Positions 13,301-25,513 are shown, numbered from the stretch's first letter. The stretch is 64,000 bases of DNA from Polysphondylium violaceum (GCA_000277445.1 AJWJ01000001.1:111893-175892); one strand, 5' to 3'. Numbers and translations: made by a program. Notes: a model not told the origin generated them from the letters alone.

Positions 13301-14027
13301 ACAACAACAACCAATATCACAATCATTACAACTCCAACAACCCCAACAATCACTCAACAATATTTATCAATCACAACCATCATCTTTTTCATCATTACAA
13401 AACCCTACATCCAATCTAGTATTTAATCCATTTTATACTTCATCAGATTTAGGTCATATTGGTGGTACATCTAGTTGGTTGAATAAACAACAACAACAAC
13501 AAACAGATTCATTTAAAGCTTCACAATCTTCTTTTGGAGTTATTGGTAGTGGAAAATCATCGAGTGGTTTTGGTAGCAATAGTATTAGTCCATCTTCATC
13601 AGCAAATAGTATCCCGTCCTCATTCCCTCTTAAACGAGACACCAATATCTTTGAAGATTTACCATCTATTGATCATTTTGAAAACATGATTGGCATCTCT
13701 TCTCGATTATATCAACCAACCTCTATAAACGATACTAGTAACACTAATACTTCAACCACTATCAACAATACTGCCAATGATAACAATAACAATAGCAATA
13801 ACAACAATAGCAGTAGTAATCATCATAGATTTTTTAATAGCTTCGCACCAACATACGATCTGTTTAATCATCATTCTTTATTCAATCAACCATCACCATC
13901 ACCTCCTCCTCCCTCATCATCACCAATTCTCAATCAAAACAACAACAATAACAATAACAACTCTACTCAAACAAACAGCAACTCACCCTCATCTAGTACC
14001 CCCTCCTCATGGAATATTTATTCTTAA
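7345..14027 (+). CDS. TMEM131-like transmembrane protein
   Basis: Five exons: 7345..7468, 7574..8241, 8312..8713, 8784..9128 and 9186..14027 (introns 105, 70, 70 and 57 nt), 2126 aa. The N-terminus carries a hydrophobic signal (VVVAMVLIAMLLCVGH). About 1,380 luminal residues follow, with repeated PapD-like/Ig-like beta units (such as FPSEIDFGHI and IDFGKVRIGKEV) of the TMEM131 type. One membrane helix (about aa 1423-1445, IIFIIGMIILFFIMIFIT) comes next, then a ~680-residue low-complexity cytosolic tail (Q, P, S, T, N). Human TMEM131 recruits cargo such as procollagen in the ER and binds TRAPPC8 through its tail; an ER-export role here is inferred. Parts of the luminal region (about 9480-10080 and 11340-11900) use GC-ending codons, unlike the tail. 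It converges with the next gene, 292 bp apart. Confidence 0.82.
8626..8682 (+). repeat. AAC/AAT trinucleotide tract coding poly-Asn
   Basis: An uninterrupted run of AAC then AAT units lies inside exon 3 of the TMEM131-like gene and encodes a poly-Asn stretch of about 17 residues. Such in-frame tracts are typical of dictyostelid genes and probably vary in length. Confidence 0.85.
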
Positions 14028-14319
14028 TAAACTTGATAGAATTATCTATCTTTGTTAAATAGAAAGATTTAATTTTTTTAAATTATAAAACAACGAGTGA
14101 GCTTTCTCTTTTTTGTTACATAGTAACCATAGTGGCAACACAAAACACCGAAATTAATTCTCAAACAAAAAATATTAACACTAATAAACACAATACAAAA
14201 CTGTCTTTCATCACATTAATGAACAAGCGATTGGAAAAAAAAAAGAAGACTTGGAAAAATTTTGAAAATTAAAAAGAGTATTTACAAATGAGTTTATTAT
14301 TTTTGATTTTATAATTGAT

Positions 14320-16332
14320 CTAAATTAAAAAATCGTATTGTTGAGGATTTGCGATTTTTCCATGTAAATAAGCAATGGTGATATTATAGGAACCAGCTGG
14401 AATTTGTTTTGTAAAAGTAATCCAAAAAACACTTTCAAAAGTGATTTCATTTTGATTGATGATGATTTCCTGTTTGTTTAAAGTGTTTTGGAATTTAATG
14501 TACAAAGGTTTACCGTCGTCTCTGCCTTTTTTGAAAAAGTTTGCAGTGACATGATATTTGTTTTCAATGTCCAAGTCTTTTTGAATGGATACTCTGGATG
14601 GATTGTCAAAGTCGCTTGGAGTGTTTCTGTAATGTACAAGAGGGCTGACAAGCTTGCCAATCTTGGTGGCTTTGTCGTAGGCTTTAAAGACAAATTGACA
14701 ATTCTTTTGGGTGGCATCTAATCTTTCAATAGAGATTTCAAAACGGTAGACACCGTAACCTTCGTGAAAGAATGCAAATTTCTTGATTTTAAAGGCATCT
14801 TTGTTGATCACTTTTAATTTGAAACTGATATCTTTAAAGTTGGCATAATTTTTGACAATGATGATTGGGAATGGCTTGGCGACTCTGTTGGTAGAGATTT
14901 CAGAAACAAATGGTTGATAGATGGTGTTGATGAGTACAAGATTTCCACTTTCTACAAAATTTGCACCTTTGCTATTGGATGGTTGATAAATGGAATCTTT
15001 AAATGTTTTTTTAAGTAATTGAGCTTTTGTTGAAGATAAACCAAATCCAGTTTTACTTGGTGTTTTGCCTACTTTGTTTTTCTTTTCACTCTCCTTTTTA
15101 TTACGATAACTATTGTTCCAAGATAAGAGATATGATAAATGTTCTGGTAAATGGACTGGAAATTCTTCAGGTGACATTGGTTGTTGACTAATACAAATGC
15201 TATTGATATTGTTGTTAATATTACTATTATTGTTATTCTCGGCAGATACAGAATTGATTACATAATCAATATCATTGTAATTGGTTGGGGGTGAAGAAGA
15301 GGTGATTGGGGAAGAATAATCAATTGGTGCTAAATTGTAAGTTTCCATCGGTGATGAAGTTGAATAGTAATTTGGTGATGTAGTATTTTCATAATAGTTG
15401 CTATTTGTTGTAGTAGTAGTAGTGGTGGTGGTAGTGGTAGTATTAAAAGAGTTTAGTTTTTGATCAATATAGGCCATTGACAATGATTGTTTAATCTCTT
15501 GAAGGACATGTAAATCCAATTGGAACAAATTAAACATGAAAAAGGATTCTTCGGTGAGAGATAGAATCTTTTCCAATACTTCATAGGTACTTGATCTATC
15601 TAAATACTCTGGGATAATATTAAAGTTGAAGCGTTGATTGGCACAATCACTTTTCAATGAAACCAGTGATTGATACTTTGCAAAAACATATCTAAGTGGT
15701 TCAAGGAGATTAGCAGGGATATAGGCTAATAAGTTTACAGTGACTCTAAATACTCTAAGAATCTTTTCATAGCAATCATAAGATGTTTGATCGGCAATCA
15801 ATCTAAAAATTGATTTATATACAGGTGATAATTGGTAAAACTTTTCAAAGTCATCTTTCATTGTTACTGGTACTACATTATTACTATTATTACAAAATCT
15901 GGATAGATAGTGAGGTGGAATTTCAAATACAGATTCATTTTTAATGCCAACGGCTGCAATGATTGGTGTGATATCTGATGATGATTCTCTTGCTTTTTGA
16001 ATAAAATGTTTATCATAATAAATATTTGATGGAATTACACTTTCAATATTTGGTGTAAGTGCATTTAAAGGTGGTGTAGTTGATGCTGATGTTGGGAATG
16101 CTTGGATATTGCTATTATTATTTACTTTTAAACTATTATTTAAAGTTATATTATTCATTGTATTATTATTGAAACCCCAAGTTGATGAAGCCCCAAGAGG
16201 GATAACACAGTCTAAATTATTCAACTCCATTGTAGACTGTTGTTGTTGTGATTGATCTTGTTGTAGTTGATCTTCAAAACTATTTAAATTATTATTATTA
16301 TTATTGCTATTGTTATCAATGTAATACGACAT
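14320..16332 (-). CDS. Uncharacterised 670-aa protein with low-complexity N-half
   Basis: I do not recognise this gene. The ATG at 16332 (MSYYIDNN) is chosen; the frame opens a little further upstream but only with GTG. Residues 1-90 are Asn/Gln/Ser rich. A helical, probably globular part follows (about aa 110-290, with FEKFYQLSPVYKSIFRLI). Next come Thr/Ser/Asn repeats, a basic linker (NKKESEKKNKVGKTPSKTG) and a well-ordered C-terminal ~220 residues of alternating hydrophobic beta-like pattern (for example PFPIIIVKNYANF, then VYRFEISIERLD, then KYHVTANFF). No signal peptide or membrane helix is visible. The layout of low-complexity arm, basic patch and beta-rich C-terminus resembles dictyostelid transcription regulators, and a CudA/STAT-like or TIG-like DNA-binding fold is one speculation. 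No function is claimed. Confidence 0.75.
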   Translation of the reverse strand: MSYYIDNNSNNNNNNLNSFEDQLQQDQSQQQQSTMELNNLDCVIPLGASSTWGFNNNTMNNITLNNSLKVNNNSNIQAFPTSASTTPPLNALTPNIESVIPSNIYYDKHFIQKARESSSDITPIIAAVGIKNESVFEIPPHYLSRFCNNSNNVVPVTMKDDFEKFYQLSPVYKSIFRLIADQTSYDCYEKILRVFRVTVNLLAYIPANLLEPLRYVFAKYQSLVSLKSDCANQRFNFNIIPEYLDRSSTYEVLEKILSLTEESFFMFNLFQLDLHVLQEIKQSLSMAYIDQKLNSFNTTTTTTTTTTTTNSNYYENTTSPNYYSTSSPMETYNLAPIDYSSPITSSSPPTNYNDIDYVINSVSAENNNNSNINNNINSICISQQPMSPEEFPVHLPEHLSYLLSWNNSYRNKKESEKKNKVGKTPSKTGFGLSSTKAQLLKKTFKDSIYQPSNSKGANFVESGNLVLINTIYQPFVSEISTNRVAKPFPIIIVKNYANFKDISFKLKVINKDAFKIKKFAFFHEGYGVYRFEISIERLDATQKNCQFVFKAYDKATKIGKLVSPLVHYRNTPSDFDNPSRVSIQKDLDIENKYHVTANFFKKGRDDGKPLYIKFQNTLNKQEIIINQNEITFESVFWITFTKQIPAGSYNITIAYLHGKIANPQQYDFLI

Positions 16333-17697
16333 AGTGGTATTATAGGATGTTGTAAAGAAATCAAATAAAGTTGAAGAAGGCACTTTTAAAAAATATAGTA
16401 TCTAAGCAATAGATAGAGGCAGATGTGAGCACGGCTACGTAATAGTATTACTATTATTGTTATAATTAAAACTACAAATAAATATATTAATGACCATCAT
16501 TTTTTTATTGTATTTATACTCTTGCATTTCTGTAAAAAAGAAGAAGTCCCTTGGTCATGAAATTTTTAGAATCAAAAATTTTTTGTTGATAAAAAAAGCG
16601 GAATCCTGCTCTAAAAAGAAAAGTGGGGAAATTACGTCCTTTCAGAGATTTTTTTTCAACGAATAAAAAATCAAAAACTTTTTTTGCAGCTTTTGCAAAA
16701 ATTTTAAGGCGGGAAGGGCCGTGCGATGATGTCGACGAAGTCTTGCTGTTCTCTCATTGCCAAGACATGATAAGATTCTTATCCTTTACCCAAGTCATCT
16801 TTCCAATAAGGGTCCCCAATTTAGTAAAAATGATAAATTTTGATGAACCTTTACTAAAAGACAAGACTTCAACAAGGATTGCTTATTCAAAAGAGAGTAG
16901 ATGACGTATAGTGATAAAAATTCTCGCGAGAAAAATATGAGAAAAAATTTTTATGCGGCGCTTTAAAAAAAAAAAATTTAACAATTTGTTAACAATTGAT
17001 AACAGCCAACAAATACAAAGATGAACAGATAATACATATAAAGAGATAATGCTTTGATGAAGAAAAAAAAAAAAAAGACTAAGTATTCAGTTAATTCAAT
17101 TAGAACCTTGTTTATGTTTATCAGAAAGAAAAGGCATTTTTTTTTATTTATATATCTTGCCCTAAGAAAATACATATCCCTTTCATTTCTAAATTCACAG
17201 CATAAATAAAGTGTATCTATATGTACATGAATATGATCAAATCCTCTGTCTGAATTTACTAAAGAAAGTCGAGGTATTATTTTCCAATAGTTTATATCAA
17301 AGAAAGCTTTTTTTTTTTTTGTTAAAAATTATAGACACCTATCTTAAAAATAAAAGTTATTAAAACAAAGAACAAGGATATATACAGCATATCCCTATAA
17401 CTTTTTATTATTTATTTATTTAATTTTATAGGTATCGCCTCAAAAGTAAACGAAGTTCGAAACTTTAAATTTGAACGATAACTACAAAACCATTTCAAAA
17501 ATTAACTGTTGTGCAAAAAGACACCTGAATTTTAGGAGATATTTTTAAAAATTCGAGGAGATCGTACCCCCGATCAGAGTTTTGTTGAAAAAATTTTCAA
17601 AGTTTTGGTAATTTTTTTTATTTTCATTATTTTCGATGGGATAAGGGCAAAATAAAAGCCTCAGCTTTTTTTTTTTAAACACTTTAAAGAAATCAAG
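16333..17697. other. Intergenic region, nothing firmly recognised
   Basis: 1.36 kb between two divergent genes. It holds one 93-codon open frame on + (16623-16904) that starts with GTG and has no recognisable motif. Its 5' part is basic and Phe-rich from A/T runs, so it is probably chance. A GC-richer patch at 16700-16830 stands out. Elsewhere there are T runs (17052-17066, 17310-17322) and a C-run flanked by GATCG/CGATC arms near 17560-17576. Promoters of the flanking genes should be here. No RNA gene was found by eye. Confidence 0.4.
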
Positions 17698-20267
17698 ATG
17701 GTTAAATCAAATGTATTTTTATCAGTATTATTACTTGTTGTTTTTTTGGTGAACGCAAGTATTCAATTTGACAGATGGACGTATCTTAAATATGTCAATA
17801 CTCCCAATACTTTAGTTACAGGCACTGGTTATTCATATTCTAGACTCTATATAAAAACTGGCAATACAATGGTTTTTATTATTAAAAATAATGTTATTCA
17901 AACAACATTCGAAACCTCTAATGATTTTAGTAACGTAGTATACTATGATATTTTGCCTGATATTGGATTCTCAGTATCTAAAGGAGATGTGTCTTACACA
18001 ATTACCAATCCTGCTCTTTCTGATGAAGGTATCGTGGCTGCCTATACCCCTGTATTCTCAAAAGTTGCTTTTAAAAATGCAAACACTATTCCAGGCCCAG
18101 AAGGTTCCCTTGTTTATGGTGGTGATAACATGGCTGCTTTTATTTACAATATGCCCTACTATTTATCAATATGGGACAGAGCAACCCAAGGTGTAAAAAG
18201 TAATTCTTTTGAAATACCCCAAACACCAACCAACTTGTATGTAATGTTTTTTAATATTATCAGATTTTGAGAATACCTTTTAACTTTTTTAAATCTATTA
18301 CCGCTAGAATATGTGACTGGAATGTCACTACTCAAAAGTGTTTTGTTGTTTGCCAAGGTAAATTTTTAACTTACCAAGTACAAAATTTATCACCCCCAGA
18401 CCTTATTCTTAACTTGGATACTTCTGATGTCGTTGTTAGATCCAAATCTGCTATCAATTCAGTCCAACAGATCATTTACTATTGTGTTGAAGATTCTGTT
18501 TCTGGTTCTGTTTTTTTGGAGGCAAGAAGCTATCTAGGTGATGTTTTATTTAAAAGAATCCTTGGTTCCCTTTCAATCAATATTAAATGCTTAGATGTCA
18601 AAGTGGATGCTAACGAAGGTCAAGTATTTGTCCTTACTGCCGTTGGTGGTCTTTATAGCTATGATTTTATGGGCAATAATCCTTATGCAGTTTTAATGGG
18701 TCCTAGTACTGTTTCACTTGAATTGATTTCCTTCGCATCTATCAACTACCTTGCACTCTTTTACACCAATACCATTAGTGTATATAGATATTATGGTGCA
18801 TGCAAAGAATCATGTTTGGGTGCTGGTACTTGCTCTTATGGTGTTTGCACTTGCAATGAAGCTTACAAAAATTCATTTTGTGGTGATTACCCAGTTATCG
18901 ATACTATTGCTGTAGAACTCCAAGAAAATGGTACTTTGGTATGGACAATTTCTGGTGATTTCCCAGCAGTTGAAGAGAACAAGTCTATGATGGTGTCGAT
19001 TTATTCCATTTTTCCTACAGAATCAATGACTGGTCCATATAATAGCACAACAATTACAATTAAACCAACATATTTCATCAAGGATGGCATATTAGAAGTT
19101 GAAATCAATGATAAAAGTTCTGCTTATCCTAATCCAAGCGAAACACTTTACCCAGTGGCCTCTATTGATAGCTATGTCCAAGATGGCAAAATAATATACT
19201 TTATTGGTGAAAACTTTGCAAACATCTACCAATACACCTTTACAATTGAATCTACTGTTTTCCAAGCACAAAGAATCAATAATACATTCATTTCAATTGA
19301 ATCCGTTGATTTCCCACCTCAAGCCACCCTTGGTTATAACGCTACAACCACTATAGATACAATTCAATTGCAATTGAGACCATTCATTGATTTTCATTCA
19401 GATCCAAGCTCTGATAATGGCGAAACAATTGAAATTTCCGGATATTTCTTTGGTGAGTCTCCTTATGTCTATATTGATGATAAAAAGATCCCTGTGGTAA
19501 ATGGCGAATTCGTACTCCCAATTGGCATTTATCCAACAGCTATCCTTGGAAATGGTCTTGTCAATATAACATTCACATTGGAATATCCAGAGCCAACTAT
19601 CTCCAATGTAGTACATGTCAGTGATGATTTATTAAAACTAACTGGTAGCAACTTTGGTAATGATCCATATGCCATTGGTATCACCTTGTCTGGTTACACA
19701 TTAGACATTCAAACTCTTGATCACTCCACAGGTGAACTCAATATTTATTTAGTTCAAGGTGTTTATAAAGGCTTGCTAACTCTTGAGGTTAAAGACCAAT
19801 CTGCATCACATATTGTTAATCTCAAACCAGTACTCGAGTCAATTACACCAACTAAACCTACATATGATGGTCAAGTAATTACAATCACTGGTAAATACCT
19901 TAAAGATGCAATTATCACCCACAAAAGTAATCAAGTAAGCACCAATTTACAATGTACTCAAGTATCAACAGAAAAGGTCACATGTCAAATTATTGAAGGC
20001 ACTGGTTCATTTAATCTTACTGCTACATCATTGAGATTGGAACAATCAGATACTGATCTCGAATCAAATACACTTACTTCTGAATACACCATCAAGCCAA
20101 CCCCATCACCAACACCATCATCAACCCCATCAACAACACCATCAACCCCATCAACATCATCATCATCATCATCATCAGTTGAAGAACCCAATTCATCTAA
20201 CACTCTTTCAATCAACATGATAAACATTTGTATTTTAATTTCATTCCTTCTTTTAATGATCAATTAA
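17698..20267 (+). CDS. GPI-anchored surface protein with EGF-like and IPT/TIG domains
   Basis: Exons 17698..18236 and 18308..20267 (71-nt intron, GTATGT...CTAG, phase 2), 832 aa. There is an N-terminal signal peptide (SVLLLVVFLVNAS), then a long beta-rich region. A cysteine-rich EGF-like module follows (CKESCLGAGTCSYGVCTC, about aa 365-390). Several IPT/TIG-type beta-sandwich repeats come next (LESITPTKPTYDGQVITITG is the clearest). A Pro/Ser/Thr stalk and a hydrophobic C-terminal tail (MINICILISFLLLMIN) directly before the stop act as a GPI-attachment signal. Dictyostelids carry many such EGF/TIG proteins, some of them in cell adhesion and self-recognition. An extracellular adhesion or sensing role is inferred; the ligand is unknown. 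The gene ends 65 bp from the convergent TRAPPC8 gene. Confidence 0.85.
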
Positions 20268-20332
20268 TTAATCATTTAAAATACCTCAATAATAATAATA
20301 ATAAACAGTTGTTTTAATAAAAAATGGATTCA

Positions 20333-23300
20333 TTAATTTTCAATATTTATTAAATGTTGAGTAGTGGAAAAGATATCTTTATGAGTATCGTTTGATAGTG
20401 TTACATTGATTTTATATCTATTAATATTATAGACACCATATTGAGAGAAGCAGGCGTGTAATTGAAGATCGACTATTTGTTGAGGAGCAAGTTTGATGGT
20501 GTACTTTGTGACACCAGTCCAAAAGTATTGAGAGGTGTGACGAGATGTTTGATCAATATTTTCATGAGGAAGAAGAGTTTCAATACTTAGTTCCAATACA
20601 GAGGTAAATGAGCAATTGGATAGTTGCAAAGTAACGGGTACGGTACAAAGTGGTTGTGTTTCAAAACTAGAGTGCTTTACAACTTTTTCAGAGATGATTT
20701 GATAACGAAGTGGCAGTTTGAGTGATGGGTAGATCATGTGATTCTTGCCGGTGGGTGATGTGGTGTTTTTCCATGAGCCCCAAGGAAGTGAGAGAAGCGA
20801 GTCGTTGTAGTGAGTTGGCAAGAAAGAAATATTGGGTGAATTGAGTACACCCATCAAATGGTTGTCACTTTCCCAAAATACCAAGAGATCAATGTGATTT
20901 GGATGATCGTTGCCATTACCACCCTGGTCGTTGGTCGAGTTGGGGTTGGTCAGGGCAGACGAACTAGAGTTGATATTGTTGCTATTGAATATACTATTGC
21001 TGTTTCCACCGCCATTTTGAAGGAGATCAAGACCAAGTTTTTCATATTCTAAAAATGGAAACACGGGAAAAGAAGAGGCATCATACATGGGGTCGTTGGC
21101 CAAGAAAGAGATGTTGGAAATAGAGATTTCATCTTGAATTTGTTTGGTAATTGGGGCAGAGGGGACGATTCTGAAAAAGAGGTTGGTAAATTGACCTGGT
21201 TTAAGAGTGACAATGGAGGGATTGGGGACGTCTCCGGCATAGCTCAGGGGTTCCAATTTCCAGTACTTGCTAATCGATGATATTTGCTTGAGATGGAATG
21301 ACTCTCCGCCGCCGCCAATGACTGGATTGTCAATTTCCACACCAAGGAGATAGGCGTTGAGATCAGTGGAGCTTTGTTGAGAGAGTGAAGAGATACGAAT
21401 GCTTGGTCTGACGTCAAATTGGGCTTGGCAACGAGCAAGACGGTACTTGAGATCAGTGTTTCCAGCCTCTGATTCATAGTAGACCAAACAACGGAGTGGG
21501 TGACGGCCGACATTGACACCTTTGACCCAAAAAGGAACCAACACAGTGGCGTTGGGTGGTAGTTCAATGTTGAGTTGTACAGAGGTATCGAGTGATTTGA
21601 TCACGCTGGCATCGTCCATATTGGAGCCAAAGCAAATAGAGGTGGGATGGCTGGTTCTCACACGTACATTCTTGAGACCCATTTTGTTGCTGCAGTTTTT
21701 GAGTAACAATTTGGCCTGTTTGAGTTCACCGTGGTAGAGGGCGTTGGGGAAATCAATAAATTGGGCTTCGAGACGAGGCATGGGTGAGGTTACTCTGAAT
21801 GTGAGGGCGAGGTTGGGTTCATACATGACCGACTCTCTCTGTGCCTTGGTTTTGTTAAGTCTCTTTTGCTTTAGTTTAAATTCCCTCTTTCCCCAAATAG
21901 CGCCACACATGCAGAGGCCCAGACCCTTGACTTGGAGAAGACCTGGCTTAAGTGGTTGAATGGTGAATGTGATTCTCTTTGTTTTGGAGGGACCCAACAA
22001 GATATCCATAGGCTCGACTTTAAATGGAGTGCTGTCCATTTTGGCAATGGCTTCGTCATCCAGGGGAGACATATTTGATTCCTCAATGGCGCTGTTTGGA
22101 TCATCCGAGATCTCTTTAAAAGTGGCAACCAAGTGGACTCTGTTGAATTGTAGGGGGATCTGAAGGGGATTCTTTAGTTCGACAGAAACGGTGATTTGTT
22201 CTTCAACTACGGCAGTTCTTTCCTTTTCCTTCTCAATAAAGAGGTCTCTCTTCCAGAGATCAAATCCCTGGAGTTGGGGCTTGCTGATGATCTGGGCCTC
22301 CTTTTTAAAGGCCTCTTCCATTTCTTGCCACACGGCTTGGTTCTCATCAGACGAGTAGTCGTTGAGAAACACAGAGATTGATTCGTTGTTGATCGAGGGG
22401 ATGGGGAGCTCACCAATGTAGTTTTCTTTGGTGTATGTTTTAGAGATATAGAGAAACTCTCTGATGATGCTGTTTTGTTTCTCGGGCGACTGACAGTTTC
22501 TCTCAAGTAGCTTGTTTACAAACAAAATGGCATCACTAGTGTGGCCCTGAAAGAACGAGTAACGGACCAAAGACAAGTGCAAATGGTCGTCAATGAGGTT
22601 CCAGTCACGGCCCTCATAGATAGAGTAGGAGAAACTGTAGCATCTCAGAGCATGTTTCTGCTTGCTATACTCTGAATACTTGTCACCGGCCATAACTATT
22701 CTCATACAAGCCTTTCTAAACAGTGGAGAAGGACTGATTTGCAACAATGAGAAACCAGCCTGTTCAAACAAGATGGCCGAACAAAAGGCATCTAAATTCT
22801 CTCTCTCTGCCGTGCTTTTATACAATTCTGCCAATAGTTTATAGTTATTCTTTCTCTTTAATATGTCACCATGTATCATTGTAACTCTTGCCAAACAATG
22901 ATTCAACGATGCCTTTTGGTAATATGTATTTGCAATTTCAAAATAAGATTCACATTCTTTGTTTAATAATAAATTACATATACCAATCATTTCCTAAATA
23001 TAATATATATTAATATAATGTTTAATACTATCCATACATATTTATATTTACATTCACTGAAGCATAATAATTTGGAGATTTATCACTATTGTATTCTTTA
23101 ACTAGAGTTTTGTAATTTGAAAGTGATTGTTCATAATCTTGTAAAATAAAATATAAGTCTGCTACTTTTCTTAAAGCTTGTTCTATTGATCCCATTGAAT
23201 TGGCTTGTTCAACCTCTTGTTCATTTGCTTTCTTGTTACCTCCAAATCTAAATGATACTTTAACTTTTGAGAAAAAGCTTTTCTTATTTGTTGCAATCTA

Positions 23301-24387
23301 TTGTGTATAGGTGTATGTTAGTATTATTATTCGATAGAGCGACAAGCGACAAGCTAAACAATCTCTATACATTACATTTTCATTTAACTCTAATATAGTT
23401 TTCTCAATATAGGCTGGAATGTGTTTTGAAATGATTTCATTGATGATGTTTGTGAGAGGATTTAAATGGGCGGTCGATTGATCATAGGAGAGACCACAAT
23501 AGTCTTCTTTGCTGTTGACTCGGAGCAGATAGGATTGGTTGCTACCAAAGGTTTGTTTCATTTCCGCCAAACGTTTGTCGCTTTCTGCATGAGAGTGTTC
23601 TGGATGTACCAACATGTAGAGTTTGGGTATATTTGCATCGATGTTGTATTGTTGGAATAGAGGTGGAGGTTTGCTGCTATCAAACATCTTGACCAACATA
23701 CCAATGGGATTGGAATCCTCTGATGACACTGCCAATATACATGCAATGGGATGTGAAAATGTTTCCAATTCTAAATTGTGTGAAGACTTTATAAAGTTAT
23801 GCCTGTATCTTTCGAACCATGGTGTAGGCTCTTGACATACTGTATGAATAGATAGTAAATGTATCAGTATATTATGTCTGTATATGCCAATCTAATACAA
23901 ACGACTATATAGTTACTTTTATGAAAATAGGGTACATCTTGTTTGGTTCTAAGTTGAAAGTTTGAATGATATTCATCGGTGGCTAATGTATCGACAGATG
24001 CTGCATTATCCTTCAACACTTGTTCATAGTGTTGTGGATCTAGGTGTTTAAATGTAACAAAATTCAATTTAAAATCATTTATATCATATGAACTTTCACC
24101 TACTCGAACTGATACTATAGTTTGTGATTGATCGATATCATTAATACTACTGTATTCTTTATCTATGTATTCTATAACAACATCAACAACATACATTTCT
24201 TTTTATCCAATACATATTGTGAAAGGATTTCTTCTAATGCACTATTACCAGATTTTTGAAATATTTTAGATACATTTGGTGAACAAATCACTAAAACACT
24301 GGGTGTAATCCATGAGTTAAGGGTGTATTTGATATCCCTCAATTGCATCATTTGCAATTGTTGGTGCTGTATTTGATTACTATTCAT
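20333..24387 (-). CDS. trappc8: TRAPP complex subunit 8 (Trs85/GSG1 family)
   Basis: Five exons: 24195..24387, 23917..24114, 23376..23839, 23052..23297 and 20333..22993 (introns 80, 77, 78 and 58 nt), 1253 aa. The N-terminal SWITPSVLVICSP, the exon-3 start QEPTPWFERYRHNF, a middle IEQALRKVADLYFIL and the HALRCYSFSYSIYEGRDW block match the TRAPPC8 family in order. The C-terminal half is beta-rich, as expected for its Ig-like appendage. TRAPPIII with this subunit activates Rab1 in ER-Golgi traffic and autophagy. Intron 1 uses an acceptor at 24115; shorter candidate introns give stops or odd junctions. The gene is near the TMEM131-like gene, whose human homologue binds TRAPPC8. Confidence 0.9.
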
Positions 24388-24690
24388 TATTATATGTAGG
24401 TAATAATAATGATATTACTACTATAATCTATATAATCTGTATATGTATGTATGTATGTCTATGTATATCTATATGTTGTCTATAAATCTATGAGTCTGAT
24501 GTAAATCGAAATCGGTGACGATATTACTTTTTGAATGCCCAAAAAAGTAAATCCCTTATGATATATATTTGAACACCACCCACTCAGTAAATGAAAAAAA
24601 ACAATCAAAAATATTAAAATTTAAAAAAAAACAAATCTTCCCTTTCCAAATTAATTTTTTGATTTTATTAAAAATATAATACAGTTCGCA
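24388..24690. other. Intergenic leader region
   Basis: 303 bp of A/T-rich DNA with GTAT/CTAT simple repeats at 24430-24480 and A runs at 24590-24635. It lies between the TRAPPC8 start and the GC-richer island to the right. No coding or RNA signal is seen. Confidence 0.4.
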
Positions 24691-25513
24691 ATGGAAAGAG
24701 AGTATTTCAAGAATGTCATAGAAAACCAGGGGGATCTTTGTGGGAGGATCAGCAGTGACCCTATGTTTGGAGAGCCTGATAATGGAGTGGAACAACACGC
24801 ACTCTATGTAAAGGCGTTGGAGAGTACCGGGTCTCAAGGTGGTCGGGAGGCCAGAGAGGAGTTTCCCGATAGCTGCTTCGTAGAGGATGCCGCATTGTGC
24901 ACAAAGTATTGTGCCGTGTTGAAGAGGCCTAGTGCAGCTACCAGACAGAAGGAGGTTCTGTTGGAGGACTTGCAAATGGCTTTGGAGGTCCATCGTACCC
25001 TTGGAAAAGATTTTGCATTTGATTGGCTTTAGTAACGGTGTTTTCCCTCTCTACTTTGCCCAATGTTACTTTTCTATTATCAATCTTTTGTTGGATGCTT
25101 CTTTTTATTTGGAGGTGTATTGATTTGGTCCTTCTGTCTGGTGATGGTTGAGTTCTTTCCTACGGAGGTAATTGATTTTGGTATTGAGGTTTCGAGTGCA
25201 GCTAGCTGGAGGGTTTTCATTTCTCGTTCGAATAGTTATGCGGTGTTGGAGGGCTTTGAGGAGATAACGCCAGATGAGGTCTCTTCCTTTGAATACATGG
25301 AAGTGTTTCATCCCATTTGGTTGGAGCGATTGGATAATCTCTACTTGACCTGGGGTGTGGACTAAAGTAAGGTCAGTTGGCAAGTGTGTTGTAAATGTTC
25401 TGGAGAGGTGGTTAGGTTTTGAAGGGTGGGTAGGGAGTAGTCTGGGAAGCGTATTGGACAAGCAGTTTACCGTCATGCGGAGGACTGTTTTACGGCATTT
25501 TTTGTTTTGTTGA
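24691..25513 (+). pseudogene. Coding-like island with broken frames upstream of a tRNA gene (possible retroelement remnant)
   Basis: Composition jumps here from very A/T-rich DNA to a G-rich, coding-like stretch using GAG, GTG, TTG and GGG, unlike neighbouring genes. Three + strand pieces can be read. 24691-25032 (113 aa, starting MEREYFKNVIENQGD) ends in two adjacent stops. 25063-25365, in the same frame, is hydrophobic at first and then acidic (VEFFPTEVIDFG). 25367-25513, in a shifted frame, contains NVLERWLGFEGWVGS and ends at TGA 25511-25513. I recognise no domain. The break pattern suggests a decayed gene or mobile-element fragment. The position upstream of a tRNA gene fits the known habit of dictyostelid TRE retrotransposons, but no reverse transcriptase or integrase motif is seen. 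The first piece could also be a real small gene, as it follows a typical A/T leader. Confidence 0.35.

Noticed and set aside
16623-16904. 93-codon frame between 16333 and 17697
   Set aside because: It has a GTG start, no motif, and a biased composition at its start from A/T runs.
18241-18263. An apparent 23-nt ultra-short intron in the EGF/TIG gene
   Set aside because: It keeps the frame, but an overlapping 71-nt intron (18237..18307) with a GTATGT donor and CTAG acceptor also keeps the frame and has the normal size.
24115-24194. 23-nt or 32-nt introns at the first TRAPPC8 junction
   Set aside because: The 23-nt version creates a stop. The 32-nt version is in frame, but a normal 80-nt intron using the acceptor at 24115 fits the size of the other introns.
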